Positions 39,101 to 52,200 are shown, counted from the first letter of the stretch. The stretch is 64,000 bases of DNA from Siphonodentalium dalli (GCA_032622095.1 CP136064.1:149857819-149921818), one strand, 5' to 3'. Program-made: numbers and translations. Notes: generated from the letters alone by a model not told the origin.

Positions 39101-42100
39101 GAAGGAAATTTCGTATAGTTTGAGTATTTAGTGCACAAGCTGTCACTTTATGCCCACATAATCACAATTCCTACCCGCCTTACAGAAAACCCAGACCAGT
39201 TGACCCTTGGTTGACCACCTACAGATATCCTGGGGGATGGTACGTAAAAATCGACCAATTTTGAAGGAAATTTCGTATAGTTTGAGTATTTAGTGGCACA
39301 AGCTGTCGCTTTATGCCACATAATCACCATTCCTACCGCCTTACAGAAAATCCGGACCATTTGACCCTCGGTTGACCACCTACAGATATCCTGGTGGGAT
39401 GGTACGTAAAAATCGACCAATTTTGAAGGAAATTTCGTATAGTTTGAGTATTTAGTGGCACAAGCTGTCGCTTTAAGCCCACATGATCACCATTCCTACC
39501 CGCCTTACAGAAAACCTGGACCAGTTTACCCTCGGTTGACCACCTACAGATATCCTGGGGGATGGTACGTAAAAACCAACAAATATTGAAGGAAATTTCG
39601 TATAGTTTGAGTATTTAGTGGCACAAGCTGTCGCTTAATGCCCACATAATCACTATTCCTACCCGTCTTACAGAAAACCCGGACCAGTTGACCCTCGGTT
39701 GACCACCTACAGATATCCTGGGTGGATGGTACGTAAAAATCAACCAATTTTGAAGGAAATTTCGTATAGTTTGAGCATTTAGTGGCACAAGCTGTCGCTT
39801 TATGCCCACATAATCACCATTCCTACCCGCCTTACAGAAAACCCGGACCAGTTGACCCTCGGTTGACCACCTACATATATCCTGGGTGGATTGTACGTAA
39901 AAATCAACCAATTTTGAAGGAAATTTCGTATAGTTTGAGCATTTAGTGGCACAAGCTGTCGTTTTATGCCGACATAATCACCATTCATACCCGCCTTACA
40001 GAAAACCCGGACCAGTTGACCCTCGGTTGACCACCTACATATATCCTGGGTGGATGGTACGTAAAAATCGACCAATTTTGAAGGAAATTTCGTATAGTTT
40101 GAGTATTTAGTGGCACAAGCTGTCACTTTATGCCCACATAATCACCATTCCGACCCGCCTTACAGAAAACCCAGACCAGTTGACCCTCGGCTGACCACCT
40201 ACAGATATCCTGGGGGGATGGTACGTAAAAATCGACCAATTTTGAAGGAAATTTCGTATAGTATGAGTATTTAGTCGCACAAGCTGTCGCTTTATGCCCA
40301 CATAATCACCATTCCTACCTTACAGTAAACCCGGACCAGTTGACCCTCGGTTGACCACCTACAGATATCCTGGGGGGGGATGGTACGTAAAAATCAACCA
40401 ATTTTGAAGGAAATTTCGTATAGTTTGAGTATTTAGTGGCACAAGCTGTCACTTTATGCCCACATAATCACAATTCCTACCCGCCTTACAGAAAACCCAG
40501 ACCAGTTGACCCTTGGTTGACCACCTACAGATATCCTGGGGGATGGTACGTAAAAATCGACCAATTTTGAAGGAAATTTCGTATAGTTTGAGTATTTAGT
40601 GGCACAAGCTGTCGCTTTATGCCCACATAATCACCATTCCTACCCGCCTTACAGAAAATCCGGACCATTTGACCCTCGGTTGACCACCTACAGATATCCT
40701 GGTGGTATGGTACGTAAAAATCGACCAATTTTGAAGGAAATTTCGTATAGTTTGAGTATTTAGTGGCACAAGCTGTCGCTTTATGCCACATGATCACCAT
40801 TCCTACCCGCCTTACAGAAAACCTGGACCAGTTTACCCTCGGTTGACCACCTACAGATATCCTGGGGGATGGTACGTAAAAACCAACCAATATTGAAGGA
40901 AATTTCGTATAGTTTGAGTATTTTAGTGGCACAAGCTGTCGCTTAATGCCCACATAATCACTATTCCTACCCGTCTTACAGAAAACCCGGACCAGTTGAC
41001 CCTCGGTTGACCACCTACATATATCCTGGGTGGATGGTACGTAAAAATCAACCAATTTTGAGGAAATTTCGTATAGTTTGAGCATTTAGTGGCACAAGCT
41101 GTCGCTTTATGCCCACATAATCACCATTCCTACAGGCCTTACAAAAAACCCGGACCAGTTGACCCTCGGTTGACCACCTACATATATCCTGGGGGATGGT
41201 ACGTAAAAATCGACCAATTTTGAAGGAAATTTCGTATAGTTTGAGTATTTAGTGGCACAAGCTGTCACTTTATGCCCACATAATCACCATTCCTACCCGC
41301 CTTACAGAAAACCCAGACCAGTTGACCCTCGGCTGACCACCTACAGATATCCTGGGGGGATGGTACGTAAAAATCGACCAATTTTGAAGGAAATTTCGTA
41401 TAGTATGAGTATTTAGTCGCACAAGCTGTCGCTTTATGCCCACATAATCACCATTCCTACCCTTACAGTAAACCCGACCAGTTGACCCTCGGTTGACCAC
41501 CTACAGATATCCTGGGGGGGATGGTACGTAAAAATCAACCAATTTTGAAGGAAATTTCGTATAGTTTGAGTATTTAGTGGCACAAGCTGTCGCTTTTATG
41601 CCCACATAATCACCATTCCTAGCCGCCTTACAGAAAACCCGGACCAGTTGACCCTCGGTTGACCACCTACAGATATCCTGGGGGATGGCACGTAAAAATC
41701 GACCAATTTTTGAAGGAAATTTCGTATAGTTTGAGTATTAGTGGCACAAGCTGTCGCTTTATGCCTACATAATCACCATTCCTACCAGCCTTACAGAAAA
41801 CCCGGACCAGTTGACCTCGGTTGACCGCCTACAGATATCCTGGGGGGATGGTACGTAAAAATCAACCAATATTGAAGGAAATTACGTATAGTTTGAGTAT
41901 TTAGTGGCAACAAGCTGTCGCTTTATACCCACATAATCACCATTCCTACCCGCCTTACAGAAAATCCGGACCAGTTGACCCTCGGTTGACCACCTACAGA
42001 TATCCTGGGGGGATGGTACGTAAAAATCGACCAATTTTGAAGGAAATTTCGTATAGTATGAGTATTTAGTGGCACAAGCTGTCGCTTTATGCCAAAATAA

Positions 42101-44931
42101 TCACCATTCCTGCCCTTACGGAAAACACGGACCAGTTGACCCTCGGTTGACCACCTACAGATATCTGGGGGGATGGTACGTAAAAATCGACCAATTTTGA
42201 AGGAAATTTCGTATCGTTTGAGTATTTAGTGGCACAAGCTGTCGCTTTATGCCCACATAATCACCATTCCTAGCCGCCTTACAGAAAATCCGGACCAGTT
42301 GACCCTCGGTTGACCACCTACAGATATCCTGGGGGGGGGGATGGTACGTAAAAATCGACCAATTTTGAAGGAAATTTCGTATAGTTTGAGTATTTAGTGG
42401 CACAAGCTGTCGCTTTATGACCACATAATAACCATTCCTACCCGCCTTACAGAAAACTCGGACCAGTTGACCCTCGGTTGACCACCTACAGATATCATGG
42501 GGGATGGTACGTAAAAATCGACCAATTTTGAAGGAAATTTCGTATAGTATGAGTATTTAGTGGCACAAGCTGTCGCTTTATGCCCACATAATCACCATTC
42601 CTACCCTTACAGAAAACCCGGACCAGTTGACCCTCGGTTGACCACCTACATATATCCTGGGGGGATGGTTATGCTGTCCCCGATAGCTCATTGAATGTTA
42701 TACTATTACACTGTGTATATAATTGTATATATCATATGAATGAGTTATGAATAAATAATCAAAGTCATAGTCATAAAAATCGACCAATTTTGAAGGAAAT
42801 TTCGTATAGTTTGAGTATTTAGTGGCACAAGCTGTCACTTTATGCCCACATAATCACCATTCCTACCCGCCTTACAGAAAACCCAGACCAGTTGACCCTC
42901 GGTTGACCACCTACAGATATCCTGGGGGATGGTACGTAAAAATCGACCAATTTTGAAGGAAATTTCGTATAGTTTGAGTATTTAGTGGCACAAGCTGTCG
43001 CTTTATGACCACATAATCACCATTCCTACCGCCTACAGAAAACCCGGACCAGTTGACCCTCGGTTGACCACCTACAGATATCCTGGGGATGGTACGTAAA
43101 AATTGACCAATTTTGAAGGAAATTCGTATAGTATGAGTATTTAGTGGCACAAGCTGTCGCTTTATGCCCACATAATCACCATTCCTACCCTTACAGAAAC
43201 CCGGACCAGTTGACCATCGGTTGACCACCTACATATATCCTGGGGGGATGGCACGTAAAAATCGACCAATTTTGAAGGAAATTTCGTATAGTTTGAGTAT
43301 TTAGTGGCACAAGCTGTCACTATATGCCCACATAATCACAATTCCTACCCGCCTTACAGAAAACCCAGATCAGTTGACCCTTGGTTGACCACCTACAGAT
43401 ATCCTGGGGGATGGTTCGTAAAAATCGACCAATTTTGAAGGAAATTTCGTATAGTTTGAGTATTTAGTGGCACAAGCTGTCGCTTTATGCCCACATAATC
43501 ACCATTCCTACCCGCCTTACAGAAAACCCGGACCATTTGACCCTCGGTTGACCACCTACAGATATCCTGGTGGGATGGTACGTAAAAATCGACCAATTTT
43601 GAAGGAAATTTCGTATAGTTTGAGTATTTAGTGGCACAAGCTGTCGCTTTATGCCCACATGATCACCATTCCTACCCGCCTTACAGAAAACCTGGACCAG
43701 TTTACCCTCGGTTGACCACCTACAGATATCCTGGGGGGATGGTACGTAAAAACCAACCAATATTGAAGGAAATTTCGTATAGTTTGAGTATTTTAGTGGC
43801 ACAAGCTGTCGCTTAATGCCCACATAATCACTGTTCCTACCCGTCTTACAGAAAACCCGGACCAGTTGACCCTCGGTTGACCACCTACAGATATCCTGGG
43901 TGGATGGTACGTAAAAATCAACAAATTTTGAAGGAAATTTCGTATAGTTTGAGCATTTAGTGGCACAAGCTGTCGCTTTATGCCCACATAATCACCATTC
44001 CTACCCGCCTTACAGAAAACCCGGACCAGTTGACCCTCGGTTGACCACCTACATATATCCTGGGTGGATGGTACGTAAAAATCAACCAATTTTGAAGGAA
44101 ATTTCGTATAGTTTGAGCATTTAGTGGCACAAGCTGTCGTTTTAATGCCCACATAATCACCATTCCTACCCGCCTTACAGAAAATCCGGACCAGTTGACC
44201 CTCGGTTGACCACCTACATATATCCTGGGGATGGTACGTAAAAATCGACCAATTTTGAAGGAAATTTCGTATAGTTTGAGTATTTAGTGGCACAAGCTGT
44301 CACTTTATGCCCACATAATCACCATTCCTACCCGCCTTACAGAAAACCCAGACCAGTTGACCCTTGGCTGACCACATACAGATATCCTGGGGGGATGGTA
44401 CGTAAAAATCGACAAATTTTGAAGGAAATTTCGTATAGTATGAGTATTAGTCGCACAAGCTGTCGCTTTATGCCCACATAATCACCATTCCTACCCTTAC
44501 AGTAAACCCGGACCAGTTGACCCTCGGTTGACCACCTACAGATATCCTGGGGGGGGGATGGTACGTAAAAATCAACCAATTTTGAAGGAAATTTCGTATA
44601 GTTTGAGTATTTAGTGGCACATGCTGTCACTTTATGCCCACATAATCACCATTCCTACCCGCCTTACAGAAAACCCAGACCAGTTGACCCTTGGTTGACC
44701 ACCTACAGATATCCTGGGGGATGGTACGTAAAAATCGACCAATTTTGAAGGAAATTTCGTATAGTTTGAGTATTTAGTGGCACAAGCTGTCGCTTTATGC
44801 CCACATAATCACCATTCCTACCCGCCTTACAGAAAACCCGGACCATTTGACCCTCGGTTGACCACCTACAGATATCCTGGTGGATGGTACGTAAAAATCG
44901 ACCAATTTTGAAGGAAATTTCGTATAGTTTG
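36184..44931. repeat. Mixed HOR segment, 53 monomers, contains foreign insert
   Basis: Order: W-P-O-A-B-C-D-E-(F/H)-I-J-K-L-M-N-O-A-B-C-D-V-W-P-O-A-B-C-D-V-W-(P/O)-A-B-H-R-F-G-H-I-J(with insert)-C-I-J-C-D-V-W-P-O-A-B-C-D. Short-HOR units dominate at 39.1-41.1 and 43.3-44.8 kb. From about 38.2 kb on, single-base deletions are frequent. The part from about 41.1 to 42.8 kb matches 56.3-58.0 kb at an offset of about 15.2 kb. Confidence 0.75.
42670..42774 (+). mobile_element. 105 bp insert, probable retroelement 3' end, copy 1
   Basis: This is one of only two places where the sequence is not satellite. It sits in a type J monomer (42552-42813), replacing acgt in ggtacgtaaaaa, so there is a small target deletion and no visible target-site duplication. 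The insert is AT-rich, starts tatgctgtcccc, contains AATAAA at 42750-42755, and ends in a TCATAG-type hexamer repeat (here broken by an A, caaagtcatagtcat). A polyadenylation-like signal followed by a short 3' repeat is typical of severely 5'-truncated non-LTR retrotransposons or SINEs. That identity is inference; no coding sequence or promoter box is left to confirm it. Filler DNA copied in during break repair is an alternative. Confidence 0.6.
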
Positions 44932-47900
44932 AGTATTTAGTGGCACAAGCTGTCGCTTTATGCCCACATGATCACCATTCCTACCCGCCTTACAGAAAAA
45001 CCTGGACCAGTTGACCCTTGGCTGACCACCTACAGATATCCTGGGTGGATGGTACGTAAAAATCAACCAATATGAAGGAAATTACGTATAGTTTGAGTAT
45101 TTAGTGGCAACAAGCTGTCGCTTTATACCCACATAATCACCATTCCTACCCGCCTTACAGAAAATCCGGACCAGTTGACCCTCGGTTGACCACCTACAGA
45201 TATCCTGGGGGATGGTACGTAAAAATCGACCAATTTTGAAGGAAATTTCGTATAGTATGAGTATTTAGTGGCAGAAGCTGTCGCTTTATGCCAACATAAT
45301 CACCATTCCTGCCCTTACAGAAAACCCGGACCAGTTGACCCTCGGTTGACCACCTACAGATATCCTGGGGGATGGTACGTAAAAATCGACCAATTTTGAA
45401 GGAAATTTCGTATAGTTTGAGTATTTAGTGGCACAAGCTGTCGCTTTATGCCCACATAATCACCATTCCTAGCCGCCTTACAGAAAATCCGGACCAGTTG
45501 ACCCTCGGTTGACCACCTACAGATATCCTGGGGGTGGGATGGTACGTAAACATCGACCAATTTTGAAGGAAATTACGTATAGTTTGAGTATTTAGTGGCA
45601 CAAGCTGTCGCTTTGTGCCCACATAATCACCATTCCTACCCGCCTTACAGAAAACCCGGACCAGTTGACCCTCGGTTGACCACCTACAGATATCCTGGGG
45701 GGATGTACGTAAAAATCGACCAATTTTGAAGGAAATTTCGTATAGTATGAGTATTTAGTGGCACAAGCTGTCGCTTTATGCCCACATAATCACCATTCCT
45801 ACCCTTACAGAAAACCCGGACCAGTTGACCCTCGGTTGACCACCTACATATATCCTGGGGGGATGGTAGGTAAAAATCGACCAATTTTGAAGGACATTTC
45901 GTATAGTTTGAGTATTTAGTGGCACAAGCTGTCACTTTATGCCCACATAATCACAATTCCTACCCGCCTTACAGAAAAACCAGACCAGTTGACCCTTGGT
46001 TGACCACCTACAGATATCCTGGGGGATGGTACGTAAAAATCGACCAATTTTTGAAGGAAATTTCGTATAGTTTGAGTATTTAGTGGCACAAGCTGTCGCT
46101 TTATGCCCACATAATCACTATTCCTACCCGCCTTACAGAAAACCCGGACCATTTGACCCTCGGTTGACCACCTACAGATATCCTGGTGGGATGGTACGTA
46201 AAAATCGACCAATTTTGAAGGAAATTTCGTATAGTTTGAGTATTTAGTGGCACAAGCTGTCGCTTTATGCCCACATGATCACCATTCCTACCCGCCTTAC
46301 AGAAAACCTGGACCAGTTGACCCTCGGTTGACCACCTACAGATATCCTGGGGGGATGGTACGTAAAAATCAACCAATATTGAAGGAAATTTCGTATAGTT
46401 TGAGTATTTTAGTGGTACAAGCTGTCGCTTAATGCCCACATAATCACTGTTCCTACCCGCCTTACAGAAAACCCGGACCAGTTGACCCTCGGTTGACCAC
46501 CTACATATATCCTGGGTGAATGGTACGTAAAAATCAACCAATTTTGAAGGAAATTTCGTATAGTTTGAGCATTTAGTGGCACAAGCTGTCGTTTTATGCC
46601 CACATAATCACCATTCCTACCCGCCTTACAGAAAACCCGGACCAGTTGACCCTCGGTTGACCACCTACATATATCCTGGGGGATGGTACGTAAAAATCGA
46701 CCAATTTTGAAGAAATTTCGTATAGTTTGAGTATTTAGTGGCACAAGCTGTCACTTTATGCCCACATAATCACCATTCCTACCCGCCTTACAGAAAACCC
46801 AGACCAGTTGACCCTTGGCTGACCACCTACAGATATCCTGGGGGGATGGTACGTAAAATCGACAAATTTTGAAGGAAATTTCGTATAGTATGAGTATTTA
46901 GTCGCACAAGCTGTCGCTTTATGCCCACATAATCACCATTCCTACCCTTACAGTAAACCCGGACCAGTTGACCCTCGGTTGACCACCTACAGATATCCTG
47001 GGGGATGGTACGTAAAAATCGACCAATTTTGAAGGAAATTTCGTATAGTTTGAGTATTTAGTGGCACAAGCTGTCGCTTTATGCCCACATAATCACCATT
47101 CCTACCCGCCTTACAGAAAACCCGGACCATTTGACCCTCGGTTGACCACCTACAGATATCCTGGTGGATGGTACGTAAAAATCGACCAATTTGAAGAAAT
47201 TTCGTATAGTTTGAGTATTTAGTGGCACAAGCTGTCGCTTTAAGCCCACATGATCACCATTCCTACCCGCCTTACAGAAAACCTGGACCAGTTTACCCTC
47301 GGTTGACCACCTACAGATATCCTGGGGGATGGTACGTAAAAACCAACCAATATTGAAGGAAATTTCGTATAGTTTGAGTATTTTAGTGGCACAAGCTGTC
47401 GCTTAATGCCCACATAATCACTATTCCTACCCGTCTTACAGAAAACCCGGACCAGTTGACCCTCGGTTGACCACCTACAGATATCCTGGGTGGATGGTAC
47501 GTAAAAATCAACCAATTTTGAAGGAATTTCGTATAGTTTGAGCATTTAGTGGCACAAGCTGTCGCTTTATGCCCACATAATCACCATTCCTACCCGCCTT
47601 ACAGAAAACCCGGACCAGTTGACCCTCGTTGACCACCTACATATATCCTGGTGGATTGTACGTAAAAATCAACCAATTTTGAAGGAAATTTCGTATAGTT
47701 TGAGCATTTAGTGGCACAAGCTGTCGTTTTATGCCCACATAATCACCATTCCTACCCGCCTTACAGAAAACCCGGACCAGTTGACCCTCGGTTGACCACC
47801 TACATATATCCTGGGGGATGGTACGTAAAAATCGACCAATTTTGAAGGAAATTTCGTATAGTTTGAGTATTTAGTGGCACAAGCTGTCACTTTATGCCCA

Positions 47901-50891
47901 CATAATCACCATTCCTACCCGCCTTACATAAAACCCAGACCAGTTGACCCTCGGCTGACCACCTACAGATATCCTGGGGGGATGGTACGTAAAAATCGAC
48001 CAATTTTGAAGGAAATTTCGTATAGTATGAGTATTTAGTCGCACAAGCTGTCGCTTTATGCCCACATAAATCGACCAATTTTGAAGGAAATTTCGTATAG
48101 TATGAGTATTTAGTCGCACAAGCTGTCGCTTTATGCCCACATAATCACCATTCCTTCCCTTACAGTAAACCCGGACCAGTTGACCCTCGGTTGACCACCT
48201 ACAGATATCCTGGGGGGGGGATGGTACGTAAAAATCAACCAATTTTGAAGGAAATTTCGTATAGTTTGAGTATTTAGTGGCACAAGCTGTCACTTTATGC
48301 CCACATAATCACAATTCCTACCCGCCTTACAGAAAACCCAGACCAGTTGACCCTTGGTTGACCACCTACAGATATCCTGGGGGATGGTACGTAAAAATCG
48401 ACCAATTTTGAAGGAAATTTCGTATAGTTTGAGTATTTAGTGGCACAAGCTGTCGCTTTGTGCCCACATAATCACCATTCCTACCCGCCTTGAAGAAAAC
48501 CCGGACCATTTGACCCTCGGTTGACCACCTACAGATATCCTGGTGGGATGGTACGTAAAAATCGACCAATTTTGAAGGAAATTTCGTATAGTTTGAGTAT
48601 TTAGTGGCACAAGCTGTCGCTTTAAGCCCACATGATCACCATTCCTACCCGCCTTACAGAAAACCTGGACCAGTTTACCCTCGGTTGACCACCTACAGAT
48701 ATCCTGGGGGGATGGTACGTAAAAACCAACCAATATTGAAGGAAATTTCGTATAGTTTGAGTATTTTAGTGGCACAAGCTGTCGCTTAATGCCCACATAA
48801 TCACTATTCCTACCCGTCTTACAGAAAACCCGGACCAGTTGACCCTCGGTTGACCACCTACAGATATCCTGGGTGGATGGTACGTAAAAATCAACCAATT
48901 TTGAAGGAAATTTCGTATAGTTTGAGCATTTAGTGGCACAAGCTGTCGCTTTATGCCCACATAATCACCATTCCTACCCGCCTTACAGAAAACCCGGACC
49001 AGTTTACCCTCGGTTGACCACCTACATATATCCTGGGTGGATTGTACGTAAAAATCAACCAATTTTGAAGGAAATTTCGTATAGTTTGAGCATTTAGTGG
49101 CACAAGCTGTCGTTTTATGCCCACATAATCACCATTCCTACCCGCCTTACAGAAAACCCGGACCAGTTGACCCTCGGTTGACCACCTACATATATCCTGG
49201 GGGGATGGTACGTAAAAATCGACCAATTTTGAAGGAAATTTCGTATAGTTTGAGTATTTAGTGGCACAAGCTGTCACTTTATGCCCACATAATCACCATT
49301 CCTACCCGCCTTACAGAAAACCCAGACCAGTTGACCCTCGGCTGACCACCTACAGATATCCTGGGGGGATGGTACGTAAAAATCGACCAATTTTGAAGGA
49401 AATTTCGTATAGTATGAGTATTTAGTCGCACAAGCTGTCGCTTTATGCCCACATAATCACCATTCCTACCCTTACAGTAAACCCGGACCAGTTGACCCTC
49501 GGTTGACCACCTACAGATATCCTGGGGGGGGGGATGGTACGTAAAAATCAACCAATTTTGAAGGAAATTTCGTATAGTTTGAGTATTTAGTGGCACAAGC
49601 TGTCACTTTATGCCCACATAATCACAATTCCTACCCGCCTTACAGAAAACCCAGACCAGTTGACCCTTGGTTGACCACCTACAGATATCCTGGGGGATGG
49701 TACGTAAAAATCGACCAATTTTGAAGGAAATTTCGTATAGTTTGAGTATTTAGTGGCACAAGCTGTCGCTTTATGCCCACATAATCACCATTCCTACCCG
49801 CCTTACAGAAAATCCGGACCATTTGACCCTCGGTTGACCACCTACAGATATCCTGGTGGGATGGTACGTAAAAATCGACCAATTTTGAAGGAAATTTCGT
49901 ATAGTTTGAGTATTTAGTGGCACAAGCTGTCGCTTTATGCCCACATGATCACCATTCCTACCCGCCTTACAGAAAACCTGGACCAGTTTACCCTCGGTTG
50001 ACCACCTACAGATATCCTGGGGGGATGGTACGTAAAAACCAACCAATATTGAAGGAAATTTCGTATAGTTTGAGTATTTTAGTGGCACAAGCTGTCGCTT
50101 AATGCCCACATAATCACTATTCCTACCCGTCTTACAGAAAACCCGGACCAGTTGACCCTCGGTTGACCACCTACATATATCCTGGGTGGAATGTACGTAA
50201 AAATCAACCAATTTTGAAGGAAATTTCGTATAGTTTGAGCATTTAGTGGCACAAGCTGTCGCTTTATGCCCACATAATCACCATTCCTACAGGCCTTACA
50301 AAAAACCCGGACCAGTTGACCCTCGGTTGACCACCTACATATATCCTGGGGGGATGGTACGTAAAAATCGACCAATTTTGAAGGAAATTTCGTATAGTTT
50401 GAGTATTTAGTGGCACAAGCTGTCACTTTATGCCCACATAATCACCATTCCTACCCGCCTTACAGAAAACCCAGACCAGTTGACCCTCGGCTGACCACCT
50501 ACAGATATCCTGGGGGGATGGTACGTAAAAATCGACCAATTTTGAAGGAAATTTCGTATAGTATGAGTATTTAGTCGCACAAGCTGTCGCTTTATGCCCA
50601 CATAATCACCATTCCTACCCTTACAGTAAACCCGGACCAGTTGACCCTCGGTTGACCACCTACAGATATCCTGGGGGGGATGGTACGTAAAAATCAACCA
50701 ATTTTGAAGGAAATTTCGTATAGTTTGAGTATTTAGTGGCACAAGCTGTCGCTTTATGCCCACATAATCACCATTCCTAGCCGCCTTACAGAAAACCCGG
50801 ACCAGTTGACCCTCGGTTGACCACCTACAGATATCCTGGGGGGATGGCACGTAAAAATCGACCAATTTTGAAGGAAATTTCGTATAGTTTG
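44932..50891. repeat. 37-monomer tandem duplication, copy 1 (36 monomers left)
   Basis: Order: E-F-G-H-I-J-K-L-M-N-O-A-(B/C)-D-V-W-P-O-A-B-C-D-V-W-P-O-A-B-C-D-V-W-(P/O)-A-B-H. Relative to copy 2, one monomer is lost at a B/C fusion near 46.98 kb, 75 bp is gained near 48.07 kb, and many single bases are missing before 48.1 kb. After 48.2 kb the offset to copy 2 is constant at 6062-6063 bp. Confidence 0.9.
47995..48144. repeat. 75 bp sub-monomer tandem duplication
   Basis: Two adjacent 75 bp copies (47995-48069 and 48070-48144) run from atcgacc to cccacataa. The junction reads cccacataaatcgacc, where a few bases (aatc) are common to both joined ends, suggesting a microhomology-mediated or slippage event. 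The corresponding place in the duplicate segment near 54.13-54.21 kb has only one copy. Confidence 0.9.
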
Positions 50892-51055
50892 AGTATTTAG
50901 TGGCACAAGCTGTCGCTTTATGCCCACATGATCACCATTCCTACCCGCCTTACAGAAAACCTGGACCAGTTGACCCTTGGCTGACCACCTACAGATATCC
51001 TGGGTGGATGGTACGTAAAAATCAACCAATATTGAAGGAAATTACGTATAGTTTG
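50892..51055. repeat. Monomer type E (long HOR)
   Basis: Diagnostics are cacatgatc, cctggacc, cttggctg, gggtgg after the EcoRV site, caaccaatattg in place of cgaccaattttg, and ttacg in place of ttcg. Its first half matches M and its tail matches R, so it may itself be an old chimera. Confidence 0.85.
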
Positions 51056-51220
51056 AGTATTTAGTGGCAACAAGCTGTCGCTTTATACCCACATAATCAC
51101 CATTCCTACCCGCCTTACAGAAAATCCGGACCAGTTGACCCTCGGTTGACCACCTACAGATATCCTGGGGGGATGGTACGTAAAAATCGACCAATTTTGA
51201 AGGAAATTTCGTATAGTATG
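51056..51220. repeat. Monomer type F (long HOR), 165 bp
   Basis: It has one extra A (ggcaacaag), tataccc in place of tatgccc, and aaaatccgg, and it ends agtatg. Other copies begin at 165, 57118 and near 2945 and 5889. Confidence 0.85.
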
Positions 51221-51381
51221 AGTATTTAGTGGCAGAAGCTGTCGCTTTATGCCAACATAATCACCATTCCTGCCCTTACAGAAAACCCGGACCAGTTGAC
51301 CCTCGGTTGACCACCTACAGATATCCTGGGGGGATGGTACGTAAAAATCGACCAATTTTGAAGGAAATTTCGTATAGTTTG
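51221..51381. repeat. Monomer type G (long HOR), 161 bp
   Basis: Diagnostics are gccaacat and cctgcccttac, the latter with a 3 bp deletion relative to cccgccttac. This copy also has ggcagaag, a private variant shared only with the copy near 45.27 kb. Confidence 0.85.
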
Positions 51382-51548
51382 AGTATTTAGTGGCACAAGC
51401 TGTCGCTTTATGCCCACATAATCACCATTCCTAGCCGCCTTACAGAAAATCCGGACCAGTTGACCCTCGGTTGACCACCTACAGATATCCTGGGGGTGGG
51501 ATGGTACGTAAAAATCGACCAATTTTGAAGGAAATTACGTATAGTTTG
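51382..51548. repeat. Monomer type H (long HOR), expanded G run
   Basis: Diagnostics are cctagccgcc, aaaatccgg or aaattccgg, and a lengthened G run. Here the run is interrupted (gggggtggg); elsewhere it reaches 14 G. This is the most length-variable monomer type. Confidence 0.85.
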
Positions 51549-51711
51549 AGTATTTAGTGGCACAAGCTGTCGCTTTGTGCCCACATAATCACCATTCCTA
51601 CCCGCCTTACAGAAAACCCGGACCAGTTGACCCTCGGTTGACCACCTACAGATATCCTGGGGGGATGTACGTAAAAATCGACCAATTTTGAAGGAAATTT
51701 CGTATAGTATG
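51549..51711. repeat. Monomer type I (long HOR)
   Basis: Near-consensus unit ending agtatg. This copy and its duplicate near 45.6 kb share ctttgtg and a deletion giving gatgtacg, which helps prove they are recent duplicates. Confidence 0.85.
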
Positions 51712-51872
51712 AGTATTTAGTGGCACAAGCTGTCGCTTTATGCCCACATAATCACCATTCCTACCCTTACAGAAAACCCGGACCAGTTGACCCTCGGTTG
51801 ACCACCTACATATATCCTGGGGGGATGGTAGGTAAAAATCGACCAATTTTGAAGGACATTTCGTATAGTTTG
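51712..51872. repeat. Monomer type J (long HOR), 161 bp
   Basis: Diagnostics are a 3 bp deletion (tacccttacag), acatatatcc which destroys the EcoRV site, gtaggtaaaa, and gacatttcg. J is the type into which the 105 bp foreign element was inserted. Confidence 0.85.
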
Positions 51873-52036
51873 AGTATTTAGTGGCACAAGCTGTCACTTT
51901 ATGCCCACATAATCACAATTCCTACCCGCCTTACAGAAAAACCAGACCAGTTGACCCTTGGTTGACCACCTACAGATATCCTGGGGGATGGTACGTAAAA
52001 ATCGACCAATTTTTGAAGGAAATTTCGTATAGTTTG
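51873..52036. repeat. Monomer type K (long HOR)
   Basis: Diagnostics are gtcacttta, gaaaaaccagacc, cttggttg and a shortened G run. It closely resembles type C, so K-L parallels C-D within the 15-mer. Confidence 0.85.
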
Positions 52037-52200
52037 AGTATTTAGTGGCACAAGCTGTCGCTTTATGCCCACATAATCACTATTCCTACCCGCCTTACAG
52101 AAAACCCGGACCATTTGACCCTCGGTTGACCACCTACAGATATCCTGGTGGGATGGTACGTAAAAATCGACCAATTTTGAAGGAAATTTCGTATAGTTTG
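52037..52200. repeat. Monomer type L (long HOR)
   Basis: Diagnostics are cactattcc, ggaccatttg and ctggtggg. Apart from the cactattcc variant it is nearly the same as type D. Confidence 0.85.

Larger units (their letters stand above)
38250..48150. other. Segment rich in single-base deletions
   Basis: Within this stretch many monomers lose one base of a short run relative to all other copies. Examples: gtaaaatc near 38.60 kb, tgccacat near 38.83, 39.32 and 40.79 kb, ttttgaggaaa near 41.06 kb, aaacccgacc near 41.47 kb, gaaattcg near 43.12 kb, gagtattagtcg near 44.45 kb, atatgaagg near 45.07 kb, gaagaaattt near 46.71 and 47.19 kb, and ctcgttgacc near 47.63 kb. Duplicates of the same monomers at 51-57 kb lack these losses. 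The pattern fits local consensus error in a long-read assembly better than biology. Confidence 0.7.

Noticed and set aside
42670-42774. The insert as a promoter or small RNA gene
   Set aside because: It has TATA-like stretches, but these follow from AT richness. There is no paired upstream element, and both copies are explained by duplication of one insertion.
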